A stretch of 64,000 nucleotides of DNA, from NCBI RefSeq assembly GCF_963675165.1, contig NC_087393.1, positions 622,502 to 686,501 of the forward strand. Reading direction: 5' to 3'. Shown here piece by piece: positions 36,005 through 48,721 of the stretch (position 1 is the first letter of the stretch; each line of letters begins with the position of its first letter). This DNA is from Halichondria panicea. Lineage: Eukaryota; Porifera; Demospongiae; Suberitida; Halichondriidae. The notes beneath the pieces were generated by a model. It worked only from the letters and a program-made list of their open reading frames with translations. It made no database searches and was not told where the DNA came from. A program made the translations under genes and the position numbers.

Positions 36005-39000
36005 TGTGTGTGCGTGTGCAGACGATAATATCATAGCTACTAAAGACAATCTGTTAAATATGCATGTGCATGCACGAACAATTATTATACATGCGTGTAC
36101 ATTAGCAGTATAATACACATACTAGGCTTAAGCATTCCTGTACTAATCAAGATGGAGGGAGAGCAGGGCGGAGCAAAGAGGTGTGCAGATTCACACAGCC
36201 AAATGTACATCCTACATACAACACAGTACATGACCCACTGCACTGGGAGGTGCCTTGTCTCCACTAGTAAAGGCCACTGTGTAAAGTTATCATTCTAGCT
36301 GACCCAGTAAGTTATACATGCTGTACAATCTTTAGAGCTATGAATGAGATGTTGACCTACCGTGTTCCTGAGGTCACTCATGATGTCAGTGGCATTCCGG
36401 GCAGAGTTGAACGACTGTAAGATGTCCTGATCCAACTCGTATTCGGCCCAAATCCCCACACCTACCATCCCACTGCAGGGAGAGAGAGTCAGTTAGAGTG
36501 GATTCAACGAAGTATACGTTCAAGAAAATGCATTAGCTACAAGGAGGTGAAGTGACCACCTAGTTTGCATATACATAAACTGACAAACAACAACTTTGAA
36601 TGCAAAAGCATATCGAACAGTGTACGTAATGACTATGTATGCTCATGTACTGCTAATATCGTATGCAACATCACAACTGTATACATCTCATAATGTGCAC
36701 GCATGCACATACACGTGCAGCAGTATCCTGGCTATAACCTATCATACACGTGCAGCAGTATCCTGGCTATAACCTATCATACACATGCAGCAGTATCCTG
36801 GCTATAACCTATCATACACGTGCAGCAGTATCCTGGCTATAACCTATCATACACGTGCAGCAGTATCCTGGCTATAACCTATCATACACGTGCAGCAGTA
36901 TCCTGGCTATAACCTATCATACACGTGCAGCAGTATCCTGGCTATAACCTATCAGTTATTATAATTTATATTTCAGATGTACCACTATTTAGCAATAAAA
37001 CAGAATCTTATACTATGATATACCACATGAGACACACTCTCAATACAACAACATTGCCCTATTTACTGATTACTTTCAGAATAAAATACGATCTCTAGAC
37101 TTGCGCAAAACATTACATTTGTGTAGATTCTATATCTACTTGGGCCATTAGTGCAAGTGGTCACTATAGTAACAAGCAAGCCGTCTATACTAACATTCTA
37201 AAGTGCTGAAACTACCACTAGGTAGTTATCTAGAACTAATTGACCTTCACCCGAGTGTAATGTCAGCACATCAACAAACAATTAGCTAGCGGTACATTAG
37301 ATAGTTGTAATAAGGAAGTAAGCACTAGCAATCATACGTAAATACAGGCCAGGTCATCTACAGCATCAAAGCTTCTTGCTTGGATACTTGTCTTTTTGAA
37401 GTATTAATGGTAAAGTTAATGCGCTAGAACATATCCTATAATATAGACAGGCATTTTTCTCGAGATTAATTGTCAAAGATGAAATTCATTTCAAACCACT
37501 GAGGTATTGAGAAGGAAATTCATTCTCTAACAAAGCTTGAATTAAACCACAAGTGCATGTACTGACACACACACCCTACAGTACCTGACACACCCCTACA
37601 GTCCCTGACACACACCCTACAGTCCCTGACACACCCCTACAGTCCCTGACACACACCCTACAGTCCCTGACACACACCCTACAGTCCCTGACACACACCC
37701 TACAGTCCCTGACACACACCCTACAGTCCCTGACACACACCCTACAGTACCTGACACACCCCTACTAGTGGAAGCTATACTTTTAAGTTAACCAAACGAA
37801 GAATGACAAAAGTACCCCCCTCCTGTATATGCAGGAAGCCCACACACACATATACACACATCTGTACTTACAGAAGGAAGGGACTTGGGTAGTAGGCAAC
37901 TAACATTCTTTTTCTTTCAGTGTAGGAAGAAAGTGCTTCTACGATGTAGTATAAAATTTCTTACAGCCACACTTTGCATGCACTGTTAACTCTGAGTTTA
38001 CATGACGCAATGGGTCGTGTTTTAGTTAGTACAGTTATGTCATTACTATACATGCATACGTCGTGTGTAGGAACAGGAATCAACTAGACGCTGTTACAGA
38101 GTGGGGTAGACTTCCAACACCTTCCAACGCATGTGAAAAATGAATAATCTGATTCAGTAAACAACCAAACTACACTGACTGTACACACGACACATGATGG
38201 CCCACACTGCATGTGCATACTTGTACTAACAGATACGCCCCCCTCGGGGGAAAACTGTAAATACATTAGGCACTTAAAGAAAGGAATATTCACACTGAGG
38301 TTAATTGATCCCAAGTCAACAGCACACCATTACAATTATGAGGTCAATTAAAACCAATAATGGTAGTTGCAGAGAACACAGATATCCACACTGTAAGAGC
38401 AACAGTAAACCATCTTCACACAACTCCACGGTTTGAACAATCTATAACTGTTCCCACGGTAACTTCCCTCATCATTACACTGATTAGGAGTGCTTTCTGT
38501 CAGTAAACTATCAAATCTCAAATCCTCAATTCAAGGTATAATTATAGCCATGTTGCCTAGGCTACCATAACCACATGCTAGTAATTCATCGATATAATAG
38601 CAAAAATACTTTTCTCACATCACTTAGGCTATCATAATTATTACTTTGGGAGCATGTAGAGTAGTGAATCCTACCAGCTAGCTACTATATCCATTAGCAA
38701 TAATAGTACTCACAGTGAAAGCAGTACAAGGAGAATCACTAGTCCACCACATAAACCTCTCGATAGTTTAGAGCGTTTTTCGTGTTGCTGACAGCAGCAA
38801 CAGCAACAGAGACAGATGAAGTAGACAGCCATTATAATGAAGAGGCATATAACACAGAGGAGAGGGACACATGCCCAGATGATGATAGCCTGTGGGAAGA
38901 TGGGTGTCAACCAGTACAAACATGATTATATTCCTGAGGTTGATAGCTATCAAAAAAGGTCATTCTCTGCATTGAAACCTTCTAGTGTAGGATACTTGAG

Positions 39001-39372
39001 CAATTATACAGTAATTTGTAGAAAGGTATATTGGACATACATGAAACTGAATTCAAGGGACACAAGTACTGTTTTTCGTAGAGAGGCGCTAGGCTATGGA
39101 TATGGATGTGTACTTCATGGATGATAATATGACACGCCTATCATTTTTACAGGATTTTGTACTGTATTTTGTACATGTTATGACTTAAGCTGCATGTGTG
39201 TAGAGGCTACCAGCTTCTTGAAGTTTCAGTATCTCACCTGAAAATAATTTAAAGAGAGCTCAAAATTGTCGGGGCTCGGACCGAGATCAATGTTCACATG
39301 AGGGATGGCGTGAAAAGAGTCAACCAGTGAACTTGGATAATAGGCACTTGTATTGGGGCAGGCGCCATCCAT
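32077..39372 (-). CDS. Tweety-family membrane protein
   Basis: Twelve minus-strand exons: 39238-39372, 38714-38889, 36361-36472, 35282-35514, 34859-34966, 34405-34477, 34190-34262, 33830-33993, 33534-33667, 32973-33077, 32616-32772 and 32077-32220; 1614 nt, 537 residues, phases all consistent. The N-terminus has the tweety-type SFHAIPHVNID motif before TM1 (IIIWACVPLLCVICLFIIMA), a Cys-rich loop (LCCCCCC) and TM2. A large extracellular helical loop follows, then a TM pair (VILAYLIVTTIILLLVAL; FFLTTFVMWVAVGANLALL), a second extracellular region with several Cys, TM5 (VVLFGMACGLAVFMMLILI) and an acidic, Pro/Tyr-rich cytoplasmic tail. Tweety proteins have five membrane segments and have been described as volume- or Ca2+-linked anion channel candidates, a role now debated. 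Best match is the TTYH family as a whole; no specific paralogue is assigned. Confidence 0.92.
35130..35175. repeat. GCGTACATGCAT tandem repeat
   Basis: About four 12-bp units in tweety intron 4. Confidence 0.85.
35517..36019. repeat. 500-bp GTGTGG/GTGCGT tract in tweety intron 3
   Basis: Compound GT microsatellite on the plus strand; on the coding strand it is a CA-rich tract ending at the acceptor of exon 35282-35514. Three overlapping long reading frames on both strands are repeat artefacts. Confidence 0.95.
36708..36952. repeat. 35-bp minisatellite, seven copies
   Basis: Unit catacacgtgcagcagtatc plus ctggctataacctat, exact 35-bp spacing and near-perfect identity, in tweety intron 2. It has no variable spacers, so it is not CRISPR-like. 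Confidence 0.95.
37561..37772. repeat. 20-21-bp minisatellite, about ten copies
   Basis: Unit ctgacacacaccctacagtc with a one-base length variant (CACCCC), in tweety intron 2. Confidence 0.9.
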
Positions 39373-39630
39373 GGCTGCGAACTATACTATAATATTTAAT
39401 AGCTGGCTAGTGTAAACTTCTAGTAAACACAAAACTTGGAGCTGTGAAATCCAAACGCAGCACATGCAAGTGCAAGTTTTACTGACCCCACCCTCAAAAG
39501 TAAAATCACGAGAATAATGACATCAGCAGTAGTGGAACTATAGGTTGCATAAATTAATGATGTAAACACACGTACATAAATCAACGTACATATCACATTC
39601 TAAAGAGTTTGAATGTCTAGGTGTTTGGAT

Positions 39631-41200
39631 CTAATAGTAGTAGTGTCTGTATTGATGCCCTTTGAGGAAATATCTGAGCGAGACTAGCAGCAAAATTGAG
39701 AAAATTCCAAAAATAACAGATGCAGAGCCCCAGCTGTGAGCTTTCTTGGAGGCCATTTGAGCTCCAACGTAGTCTCCAAGTTTGTAGCGTCGATGAACCT
39801 GCATGCAGAGACACAGCAATGAATGAAACAATAGTACACTTCTGGACGATTGCCACTATAATTATAATTATTGTGACACAATAAGCTTCAGTATTAAGTG
39901 CAAGTTGGCAGTCAATGTGTTGTGGATGGCCGATAAAGTACCCAATGCTGAGACTGCCTAAGGGCATGATTCTTACTTAATAATTATGCTCTATCTGGGT
40001 GGGAGTATTAGGGCACAACAATCACAGTACCTTGCCAACATAATAGGTGCTTATACATGTACATTCAACCAGAGAACTATTATGTATGACTTAACAACTA
40101 CGTATAACAAATTTGAAGACCTAGTAAAATGCTCTCAATATTCCCCTACCACTACGCATGTAGTGCACAAGCAACATACCTCTATTGACTTGAGTACAGC
40201 CATGATAGCCAGTGGGAGAAAGAAGAAGCTACAGAAGAGTGCAATCACAGCCAGCCCGAAATGGTCCTTTGGAGGGTTAGGCCTGCCACTGGCAGTTGGA
40301 ACTTCTCCCTCAGTGCTGCCTTGAGGCTCACAGATGTACACTGTGTGATTCCCTGAGGGCTATACATGGACAAAATAATAATGTACATGTACCTTATCAC
40401 TATAATGTACAGTCATGGTAACTACTAACATACATCTCTTTAGAGATACCATCTAACAACGCACACACTAAATTCCTGGGTCTAAAATTTGTATGAACTT
40501 CCTCGGTCTAAATTAATAGGGCAATAGCAGATAGATGCTACATGTAAGCTTATAACCAACACATACACATGTACTTCAGGTACTGAATAAAACCTCACTG
40601 TGTGTGTATACTACCAAAAAGCGTATCGGCCCATTTGACACACACAATTGAGTAATAGCTTACATCTTGCATAAGAGTAGCTGGGACCAGTCGACCGTCC
40701 ATCTGAATGTTGACAGGCACAGCTGCCCCGGCCATGGGGGTGTACTTGGGGGGAACCATGCCCACCATAGGAGCTGCATGCATGCTGTAATCAGGGGGAG
40801 GGGGCAATACCGACGTGTCTGCCGGTTGAAACACAGCCCCGCTAGTATCGCCACTCTGTCCAGTAGCTATGGTAGCTGGTGTTGGGTCAGTGTACAGTGG
40901 GGTGGGGGCACTAGGCGGCATCGGGGGGCGCTGGGGGGCACTTGGCGGTGCGGGGGGTGGGATCTCATAAACAATCTGTTCGTCATCTTCGCTTTCTTGA
41001 TCCTCGTACACTACACCAAGTAGCCTTTGATTTTCCTCACCTACATTATGAGTTTGAAAGGAAATCACATTTTTTATGCATGGTTAATTATGTTTAGGTA
41101 TTACAGTTACAAGCTGAATACAAGCGCCCAACAATAGAAGTACATTGATTGGGGTATTGATAGAATAGTTAACACACTGTCACTGACCTCCTCGAGACAT
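39631..41200 (-). CDS. CD225/dispanin protein 1 (long proline-rich N-terminus)
   Basis: Exons 41188-41200, 40664-41040, 40180-40359 and 39631-39798; 738 nt, 245 residues. The first about 145 residues are acidic then Pro-rich (PPPAPPSAPQRPPMPPSAP), followed by the two-part CD225 region: PPKDHFGLAVIALFCSFFFL PLAI, then after a phase-0 intron YKLGDYVGAQMASKKAHSW, a second hydrophobic segment, and a basic/aromatic tail (YRHYYY). CD225 proteins have a cytosolic N-terminus, a re-entrant helix and one transmembrane helix. It is the most divergent member of the array and has the longest N-terminus. Function unknown. Confidence 0.88.
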
Positions 41201-41470
41201 ACTGGTCGGCTGTTCAAACCACTAGACACTAGAGACTTTCGAAAGGCACAGGTCCAAAGAGAAATGCTGACATGACAACAACTGACGCTTGTGTTTACTT
41301 TCGGTCTACTTAACATGCGCATGCGCAAAGTTTTTTTTTATGAATAAAATAATAATGAGTCTTTTACATGTACAGTATGCTCAACAACAAACTACATTTA
41401 TAACTGAGTCCTTATCATAATTAAAATGAGAGTTCAAGTTAGCAGAGTCAGTTTATATGGACATCCTCGA

Positions 41471-42494
41471 TCAGTATTTATCATGATGGTAACCATATTG
41501 ATAGTGCTCGTTGTCATTATCTTTGTGTCCAAACTTCCCATTAACGGCAAGTGGTATGACCCAGGACAGTTGACTGGCTACACAGAGGAGGAGCACCAAT
41601 ACAAAGACAATAATTCCAATGATGACGCTCAACTTGTTGAATTTGCGGGCAGACCTAGAAGCAGTCAGTGCTGTGGCATGGTCACCCCGCTGTGTGGCAC
41701 TTCTGACCTGCAGTGTGTGCATATAGACAATGCATAATACACTATAAATACAAATACTTTGGTTCTATCAACTCAAAAAAATGTTAACCCATAATAAAAG
41801 TTCTTTGGACACAGTTGATGCAAGCATTGGGTACGCAAATTTTACCTTATTAAAAAATGTGATGCATTTTTGAGATAGCTACACAATTAGTAGGATTCAC
41901 ACTTATTCTTAAGGGTGCACTTAGCACTTAATTTAACAGCTATTCTAGGCTATACGTTAACGGAAGGACGGTTCAGTAAAATAAACAAACCTCCAAAGAC
42001 TTGAATAGTGCGACAACTCCAAGAGGCATGAAACAGAACATGGTTGTAACAATAGAGAGGACCAAATAATCCTTGGGTGGTTCAACCTGTGTATGTTAAA
42101 ATAAACATTAATTTTGTCAAGGTTATAATTATGGACAATTCCTATTAGGTGGCAGATATAGTCTGCAACGAACCCAGGCAGCTGTAGGCATAGTCACAAC
42201 GGTAGCTTTAGGATGAGAAGCATAAGCTGGCGGAGGTTCTGTATTAAAAAAGTAAAATGATCCAGTCAAAATACGCAAAAAAATTGATGATAACATTTCT
42301 TTGGACTCTGATATGTCAATTCTATAACACCCATTATCATAAACCACATAGACCATACACTGCATGCAATCATGCACTCTACATTACATAGCCCACAATG
42401 AATGTGTATCACCTTGAACTGAGAGCTGTGGCTTCTCCTGCCTGGGCAGACTGCCATCATCAGCTTCCAACTGCTTGTAGCCTGGACTGGACAT
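41471..42494 (-). CDS. CD225/dispanin protein 2
   Basis: Exons 42413-42494 (MSSPGYKQLEADDGSLPRQE), 42174-42238, 41991-42086 and 41471-41707; 480 nt, 159 residues. Short Pro-containing N-terminus, first CD225 helix PPKDYLVLSIVTTMFCFMPL, then GDHATALTASRSARKFNKL and a long hydrophobic helix ending SQLSWVIPL, then a His/Tyr/Asp-rich tail. The same KSxE-phase-0 intron position as the rest of the array. Confidence 0.88.
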
Positions 42495-42779
42495 GATTTC
42501 TCAAGATCAGATCTCACAAGTATAGCTAGCTATTTAATAGGTACTGAATATTTAGTGTAATGCAAGTCAGTCTTTGTTTATTTATTCACACACCCTCACA
42601 CTATTCACAGCATTCTTGTAGTCACATGAGTGATAACTTGCACTATTAGCTTAGTTCCACAATGATGTAATTATACTTCACAACAATACAACACTCGTAA
42701 CAATACACGAGGAGATAGTTTAAGTTTGACAAAAAAATTAATTACATGATAACGTCCATGATAGTTCGCAATCTGCTTA

Positions 42780-44517
42780 TTAAACTACTTGCTTACTAAA
42801 TACGGCCATCATGACAATCAGGACAAAAATACCCGCCATGAAGACAAGCATGAATGTTCCAATAATGATAGCTGATCTGTTGAGCTGATAAGCACACTTG
42901 GAGGCGGTCCGAGCTGCAGTGTAGTCTCCCCGGGCAACGGCACCCCTCACCTGTAACGATATAGAATTGCTAAACTAGGGCATATGGCCTGGGTTACAGT
43001 AATAATTATTTTGTACATGTATATAAAAATGGTATTGATATCACAATACCACGCAGCTAATATATACAGCTAATTGAGATATAAGTTGCTAGATTCTTGA
43101 GAGACAGTCAAAAATCTCTGTCTGCATGGTCTCAAAATTAAGGGAACACTGTAAGGTGGTCATGCATACTAACAAAAATCTAAGACTGTGCTACAGTCAG
43201 GTATGTATCCTTGTGTCAAATCGTAGCAGTATAATGACTGCGTAATCAGTGAAAACCGGAAGGTTTATACCCTCGAAATAATATACCCGTTATACAGTAG
43301 TCTATACCCAATGTGCCAATAATTTATATAACTCTAGAAAATTGTTATTGTGAATTGACGTAGGTCCCTTCATTTCATTTTATAGTTGGCTCTGTACTAT
43401 ATAGAGTTCTGATTTTGAAACTTTAAAAAGAGCCCGTTCAGAAGGTATGATCATATCTCAAATTTAGAATGGTAAATAATTTCGAAAAGAGTCATATTAT
43501 TTTGAAAACAGGCCCAAAAATCATCTGAAAGGCCTCTCAAAATCATAGACCAAAGGAACTAAAGTTATGGCTGTTCAAAGATGCTCTATTTAACGCTAGG
43601 TCAAATTTAAGCTTTGAAATTGTACACTCTGTACTCTATACCGTAGAAACTGGAATATTAGCGCTTACTTTATTATAAGCGCAATCCATGCTGAACTGAA
43701 GGTTTTTTGTACTCATAATTATAAGCGCATCCTCGATTAATAGCGCATAGAGCTCTGCTATTGACCCCATTAGCGCATACGCTAATAATCCAGTTTCTAC
43801 GGTAGTGCACCACTATACACAGGTACAGGTACAATGCATGTATATAATTATACAGCCTTAATTAAAAACAACTGACGAGCTTTCAGTGTCATGTTAAACC
43901 TACGTAGCCAGTTAAGTATAACGCTCCAACTTATTGCAGTCCAATAATGATTGTGTACACTTTCTTAATTTACATACCTCAATGGATTTTAGCAGAGCAA
44001 CGATACCAATAGGCCAGAAACAGAACAAAAGAATCACTATGGACATCACTAAGTAGTCTTTTGGAGGTCGAGGAGCACGACCTCGGGGAGCAACAGCCTG
44101 GAGGCAGAGATTTAATGGTAAACAAGTGGCCGGCTAGCATTAAATGTAGATACTAACCTGCTGGGTTACGTAGACGACAGGCTGCTGTGTGTAGACAATC
44201 GGCTGCTGTGCGTGGACAATCGGCTGCTGGGGGTAGACAACCGGCTGCTGTGCGTAGACAACCGGCTGCTGTGCATGCACAGGAGAAGATTCTCCAGCCT
44301 CCTCTGTGGATCAAAGAGTAGAGGCTTATACTATATTTGTCGTATAAGCTTTATATCTAGCTTTAGATCTACATGTACTGTACCCGTATACGTAGCTATA
44401 GCTATGACAATGACCAGGAGTGCATGATGCACTCCTGCAATGACCAACATACCAACATACGTATAGTATACCTTGCTTTGAGGTGAGTGGTACCAATTCA
44501 ATTTGCTTATCAGACAT
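42780..44517 (-). CDS. CD225/dispanin protein 3 (QQPVVY-repeat type)
   Basis: Exons 44472-44517 (MSDKQIELVPLTSKQ), 44158-44303, 43978-44097 and 42780-42950; 483 nt, 160 residues. Exon 2 encodes about five copies of a seven-residue repeat of the form AQQPVVY. The CD225 region reads PPKDYLVMSIVILLFCFWPI and GDYTAARTASKCAYQLNRS. The C-terminal helix (FMLVFMAGIFVLIVMMAVF) lacks the SQLSWIIP ending of its sisters. Intron 3 is about 1 kb and holds a MITE. Confidence 0.88.
43639..43804. mobile_element. MITE in intron 3 of CD225 gene 3
   Basis: The left end TACCGTAGAAACTGGAATAT is inverted at the right end (ATAATCCAGTTTCTACGGTA). A remnant of the right end alone survives in the sister intron near 47876. 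Confidence 0.85.
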
Positions 44518-44632
44518 CTTTAGCAAACTTTCAATCTTTTCTTCTATGTGCCTCTGTAATAGCAGAGAGATATCTGGCTGTAACAGAGACACTATGACAA
44601 ACATGACAAATACTTGTAACATAGTTGCCTCA

Positions 44633-44920
44633 CCTAGCCCTTTTAGTGTGGTCTCTCTCTTGTGTATTTCTCTTGTTTACCAATAAACCGTCCCATCACA
44701 TCGTATAGGTATATGGCCTTATATATATGGTTGTTTTACATTCAATTACTCAATACATAACTGTTATTCTGATTGTATCCTGGTTTGCATTTTCATCAAC
44801 TTTTCCTGTAATTGTATAAATAAATTGTCCCAGCATGCACTGTCATGCAGGTTAACCTGTGTGTATAATTATTATACCCTAATTGGCCTGGCACTAACTA
44901 TGTAGCTGATTCTAAAGTTT
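44633..44920. repeat. Upstream region of CD225 gene 3, duplicated at 48722-48990
   Basis: Nearly identical to the region upstream of CD225 gene 5 (from cacctagcccttttagtgtg onward), so the duplication carried the putative promoter as well as the gene. Confidence 0.8.
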
Positions 44921-45231
44921 AAGCCCCTCCCACATTACGTATCAATTAAAATGTTATAATCATTTGCACATTGTATAGATTTAATCTTATACGTGTTCCT
45001 TATAAATATATCATACATAGTCACTTGTATAATAGATAATTCACATGTAATAAAAAAAAATACTCCTTTACAAATTAAACAACACAGCTAGGAGAGGTGG
45101 AAATGCCATCTACGTATTTAATTTATGGAGCAGCTCTACATCATGTTTGTGCACATATCAACATAATATTATCAAGAGTGCACAAAGTTTACTCGACATA
45201 AAAAAATTGATATATTGATACGAAATTTTTT

Positions 45232-47048
45232 TCACTGATTGATCCTTATTACGGCCAGTGGGATAATCCATGAGAGCTGACTCAGGCCAATAATGGCCAG
45301 AATAAAGAAAAGTATGATTGTTCCAATGATAATAGCCAATCTGTTGAGCTGAAGAGCACTTTTAGAGGCGGTCTGAGCTGCAGTGTAGTCTCCCCGGGCA
45401 ACGGCACCCCTTGCCTGTAACAATAGGTAATGAAAATCTGTCTCTATCTAAACGAGAACACTGTAAGATGGCCACAACCATTTCCATTTTCTGTCTCTCA
45501 AGAATCTAATCTAACAACTTGTACTCAATATACAGTTACAGTTGAGACTCGATTATCCGGCACCACCTACTCGCACATGCATGCACATTAAGTGTCCATG
45601 GGGTTGAAAGCTTTTCGTTGTTGATTAGCAGAAGCTTATAGCCTAATAGTATAACTTGCTACCTTGTTCTGTCCATTGATGCATTATGTCCAAGACTAGT
45701 ACATTTGTAAGAGCTCTGCATGGACATCGTTTGCTGATTTTGCATGCAGAGGAGGCTACTCGAATTAATGATGGGTGTGGCTCATTGAGAGTCATTCTGC
45801 ATGGTATCAACCATCCGGATGAGGTGGGGATACCAGGTGTTTGGATATAATCGAGGCTTAACTCTATTGTCATATTAATAATCATTATACCATAATTATG
45901 ATTTTTATATACATCTATAAAACGTCTAAGACTGTGCTAAAATCAGTGAGGTCCCTCCCCTTCATTTTGAGCACTATAGAGTTGGCTCTGTAACTAGACA
46001 AATTTGTAATTTTCTAAAAGCTTAGAAGAAGCCCGTTCAGATGGTATGCTCAAATCCCAAATTTGTGAGCGAGGCCATAATTTCCTATTTTCAGAAAAAG
46101 ACCATGGGCTATAATTTTGTCAAAAACAGACCCATATAATTATATATACACAGGTACAATGCATGTACAGCCTTAAGATTAATACATTTGGGTCTTTTTT
46201 TTACAGGCCTATTCGATTCAGCTACATGAGTTGTTTGAAGGGGATGAAAACAAACTGAATAAAAACAAGATAATGAGCCTCAATGACATGTTAAACCTAT
46301 GTAGCCAGTTACAACACTTTTAGTCCAAGTATGGAGCATACGATGATTAGGCCACACCAAATTGATCTTATGTTTCACGGACTTTTAATCCTAAAAAACA
46401 GACCAGGGTGGCAGGCAAAAAAAGAAAAAAATTTGATGAATATCATTATAAAACCACAAACAGAGTCACAACACACCACAAAAAGTCACTTTAGCAAAAC
46501 ATTACACGGTTTTTGCTAGATCACGTGGCTATTCTGACCTCTGACCTGACCACTAATTGATTTATTTTTTTGGCATTCTACAAAAATATGACCCGGAAAA
46601 TCCGTGAAACATAAGATTAATTTGGTGTGGGCTTACTTAATTTTTGTACCTCAATGGATTTGAGCAGAGCAACGATACCAAGAGGCCAGAAACAGAACAA
46701 GAGAGTCATTATGGACATCACTAAGTAGTCGTTAGGAGGTCGAGGAACACCACTAGGAGGAGCAATAGCCTGGGGGCAGAGGTTACATGGCCGGCTAGCA
46801 TTACGTGTAGATACTCACCTGCTGGGATACGTAGACAACCGGCTGCTGTGGGTAGACAGGAGGAGGTCCTCCAGCCTCCTCTGTGGAAGAGTAAAGCATA
46901 ACACTCACATTGATTCTACTAGCCTAGCTAGCTAGCAGCGGTAAGCTTTATATCTAGTTTCAGATCTACATGTATACATGCATGCAGCTATGACAAACAC
47001 ACCTTGCTTTGAGGTGAGTGGTACTGATTCAACTAGCTTCTCAGACAT
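45232..47048 (-). CDS. CD225/dispanin protein 4
   Basis: Exons 47003-47048 (MSEKLVESVPLTSKQ), 46819-46880, 46650-46769 and 45232-45414; 411 nt, 136 residues. Only one QQPVVY repeat in exon 2. CD225 helices: PPNDYLVMSIMTLLFCFWPL and, after ARGDYTAAQTASKSALQLNR, a helix ending GLSQLSWIIPLAV. The large intron 3 contains two inverted-repeat elements. Confidence 0.88.
45542..45865. mobile_element. Degraded pogo/Tigger-like inverted-repeat element
   Basis: The left end has GACTCGATTATCCGGCACC and the right end GGTGTTTGGATATAATCGAG, a diverged form of the ends seen in the element at 49404-49610. No transposase frame was recognised. Confidence 0.6.
46352..46630. mobile_element. MITE with 30-bp inverted ends (CCACACCAAATTGATCTTAT)
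   Basis: The left end CCACACCAAATTGATCTTAT and following GTTTCACGGA match the right end in reverse complement with very few mismatches; 279 bp, no coding sequence. It ends 20 bp before exon 3 of CD225 gene 4. Confidence 0.85.
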
Positions 47049-47384
47049 CTTCAGCAGAACTTTCAATCTCTTCTTCTATGTGACAGCTGGCACCTTTGAT
47101 ATAATAATAGCAGAGAGATGGTATGTAGGAGACACTGGCTATCATAATTATGTGACCAGCATGACAGGTAATCTAGTGAGTCTACAGGGGCACTCTAACA
47201 TATCTTCCATGCATTCCCTTGGGACTAAGCTCTAGGCTTTCCCACACTAAATCAGTTGTATTGGTTGCATATACACAGTATCCAGTAACTCCTGATATAT
47301 AATACACCACAATACACAATCACTATCTAGTAGAAATAAGCAATCTACAATAAACATAAGAAAAAGTTTAGTTTGACATAAACA

Positions 47385-48594
47385 AGTTGATTAAATACGT
47401 ACATAGACTATTATTAAGATTATTAGCATCGAAACAATGATGAACAATAAGACATATAAAATTTTTCCAATGAGGATAGCCCATCTGTTGAGCTGAAGTG
47501 CAGTCTTGGAGGCAGCCTGGGCTGCAGTGTAGTCTCCCGGGCAACGGCATCCCTCGCCTGTAACAATAGGATTGCTAAATTAATGCATAACCTGGGTTAC
47601 AGTAATAACAATAATTATATAAAATCATAATTATGGTATATTGACATCACAATACAATACCACGCAGCTAATATATGCAGCTAATGGAGATAGATTCTTA
47701 GATAGAAAACCTGTCAAAAATCTCTGTCTGGTCTCAAAAATGAATACTGTAAGGCGGCCACAATAAAAACAGTTTATCTAATACAGTGCTAAAGTCAAGT
47801 GTGTATCCTGTGTCAAATCATAGCAGTATATATACGCAGGTCCCTTCATTTCATTTTAGTTGGCTCTGTACTAATCCAGTTTCTACGGTAGTGCACCAGT
47901 ATACACAGTACAATGCATCGTTGATTAACAGGCCTATTCAATTAAACATTCAGACACACGGGTTGTTTAAAGACGGATAAAAACAAGCTGAACAAAAACA
48001 AACTGATGAGCTTTCAGTGTCATGAACCTACGTAACCAGTTAATCACAATATATAACGCTACAAACTTGTTGCAGTCCAAAGGATGATTTGTGCATGCAC
48101 ACTTACGTACCTCAATGGATTTGAGCAGAGCGGCAATTCCAAGAGGCCAGAAACAGAATAAGAGAGTCATTATGGACATCACAAAGTAGTCTTTTGGAGG
48201 TCGAAGAACACTACCAGGGGGAGGAGCAACAGCCTGGGGGCAGAGGTTCAATGGTAAATAAGTGGCCGGCTTAAAATTAAATGTAGATACTTACCTGCTG
48301 GGTTACGTAGACGACAGGCTGCTGTGCGTAGACAACTGGCTGCTGTGCATGGACAATCGGCTGCTGTGCGTGGACAATTGGCTGCTGGGGGTAGACAACC
48401 GGCTGCTGTGTGTGGACAGGAGAAGGTTCTCCAGCATCCTCTATGGAAGAGTAGAAGTTTATACTATAATTGCTTTATATCTAGCTTTAGATCTACATGT
48501 ACATGTACCCGTACGTAGCTATGACAATGACCAACATACGTATAGTACCTTGCTTTGAGGTGAGTGGTACTGAATCAACTTGCTTCTCAGACAT
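47385..48594 (-). pseudogene. CD225/dispanin copy 5 with 1-bp deletion
   Basis: Exons 48549-48594 (MSEKQVDSVPLTSKQ), 48295-48440 (five QQPxVx repeats) and 48111-48233 (PPKDYFVMSIMTLLFCFWPL) are intact and resemble gene 3. In the last exon (start about 47557) the sequence that reads GCCCGGGGAGACTAC in sisters reads GCCCGGGAGACTAC (near 47534), one G short, so the frame is lost at the start of the second CD225 half; out of frame, the expected helix continues to about 47390. Either a recent pseudogene or a sequencing/allelic error. Confidence 0.75.
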
Positions 48595-48721
48595 CTTTAG
48601 CAAACTTTTAATCTTTTCTTCTATGTGCCTTTGTAATAGCAGAGATATCCGGCTGTAACAGAGACACTATCATAATTATGACAAGCATCACAAATACAAA
48701 TACATTATAACATAGTTGCCT

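Noticed and set aside
35409-36118. Very long Cys-Val and Thr-His reading frames on both strands
   Set aside because: They are translations of a GT/CA microsatellite inside a tweety intron; the same applies to frames over 7600-7990, 10344-10599, 21804-22444, 27349-27649, 28959-29372 and 61478-61774.
36708-36952. Regular repeats as a possible CRISPR array (also 37561-37772 and 63155-63843)
   Set aside because: The units are directly abutting with no variable spacers, and the genome is eukaryotic.
40667-41023. 118-codon plus-strand frame
   Set aside because: Antisense shadow of the Pro-rich exon of CD225 gene 1; GC-rich proline codons open the opposite strand.
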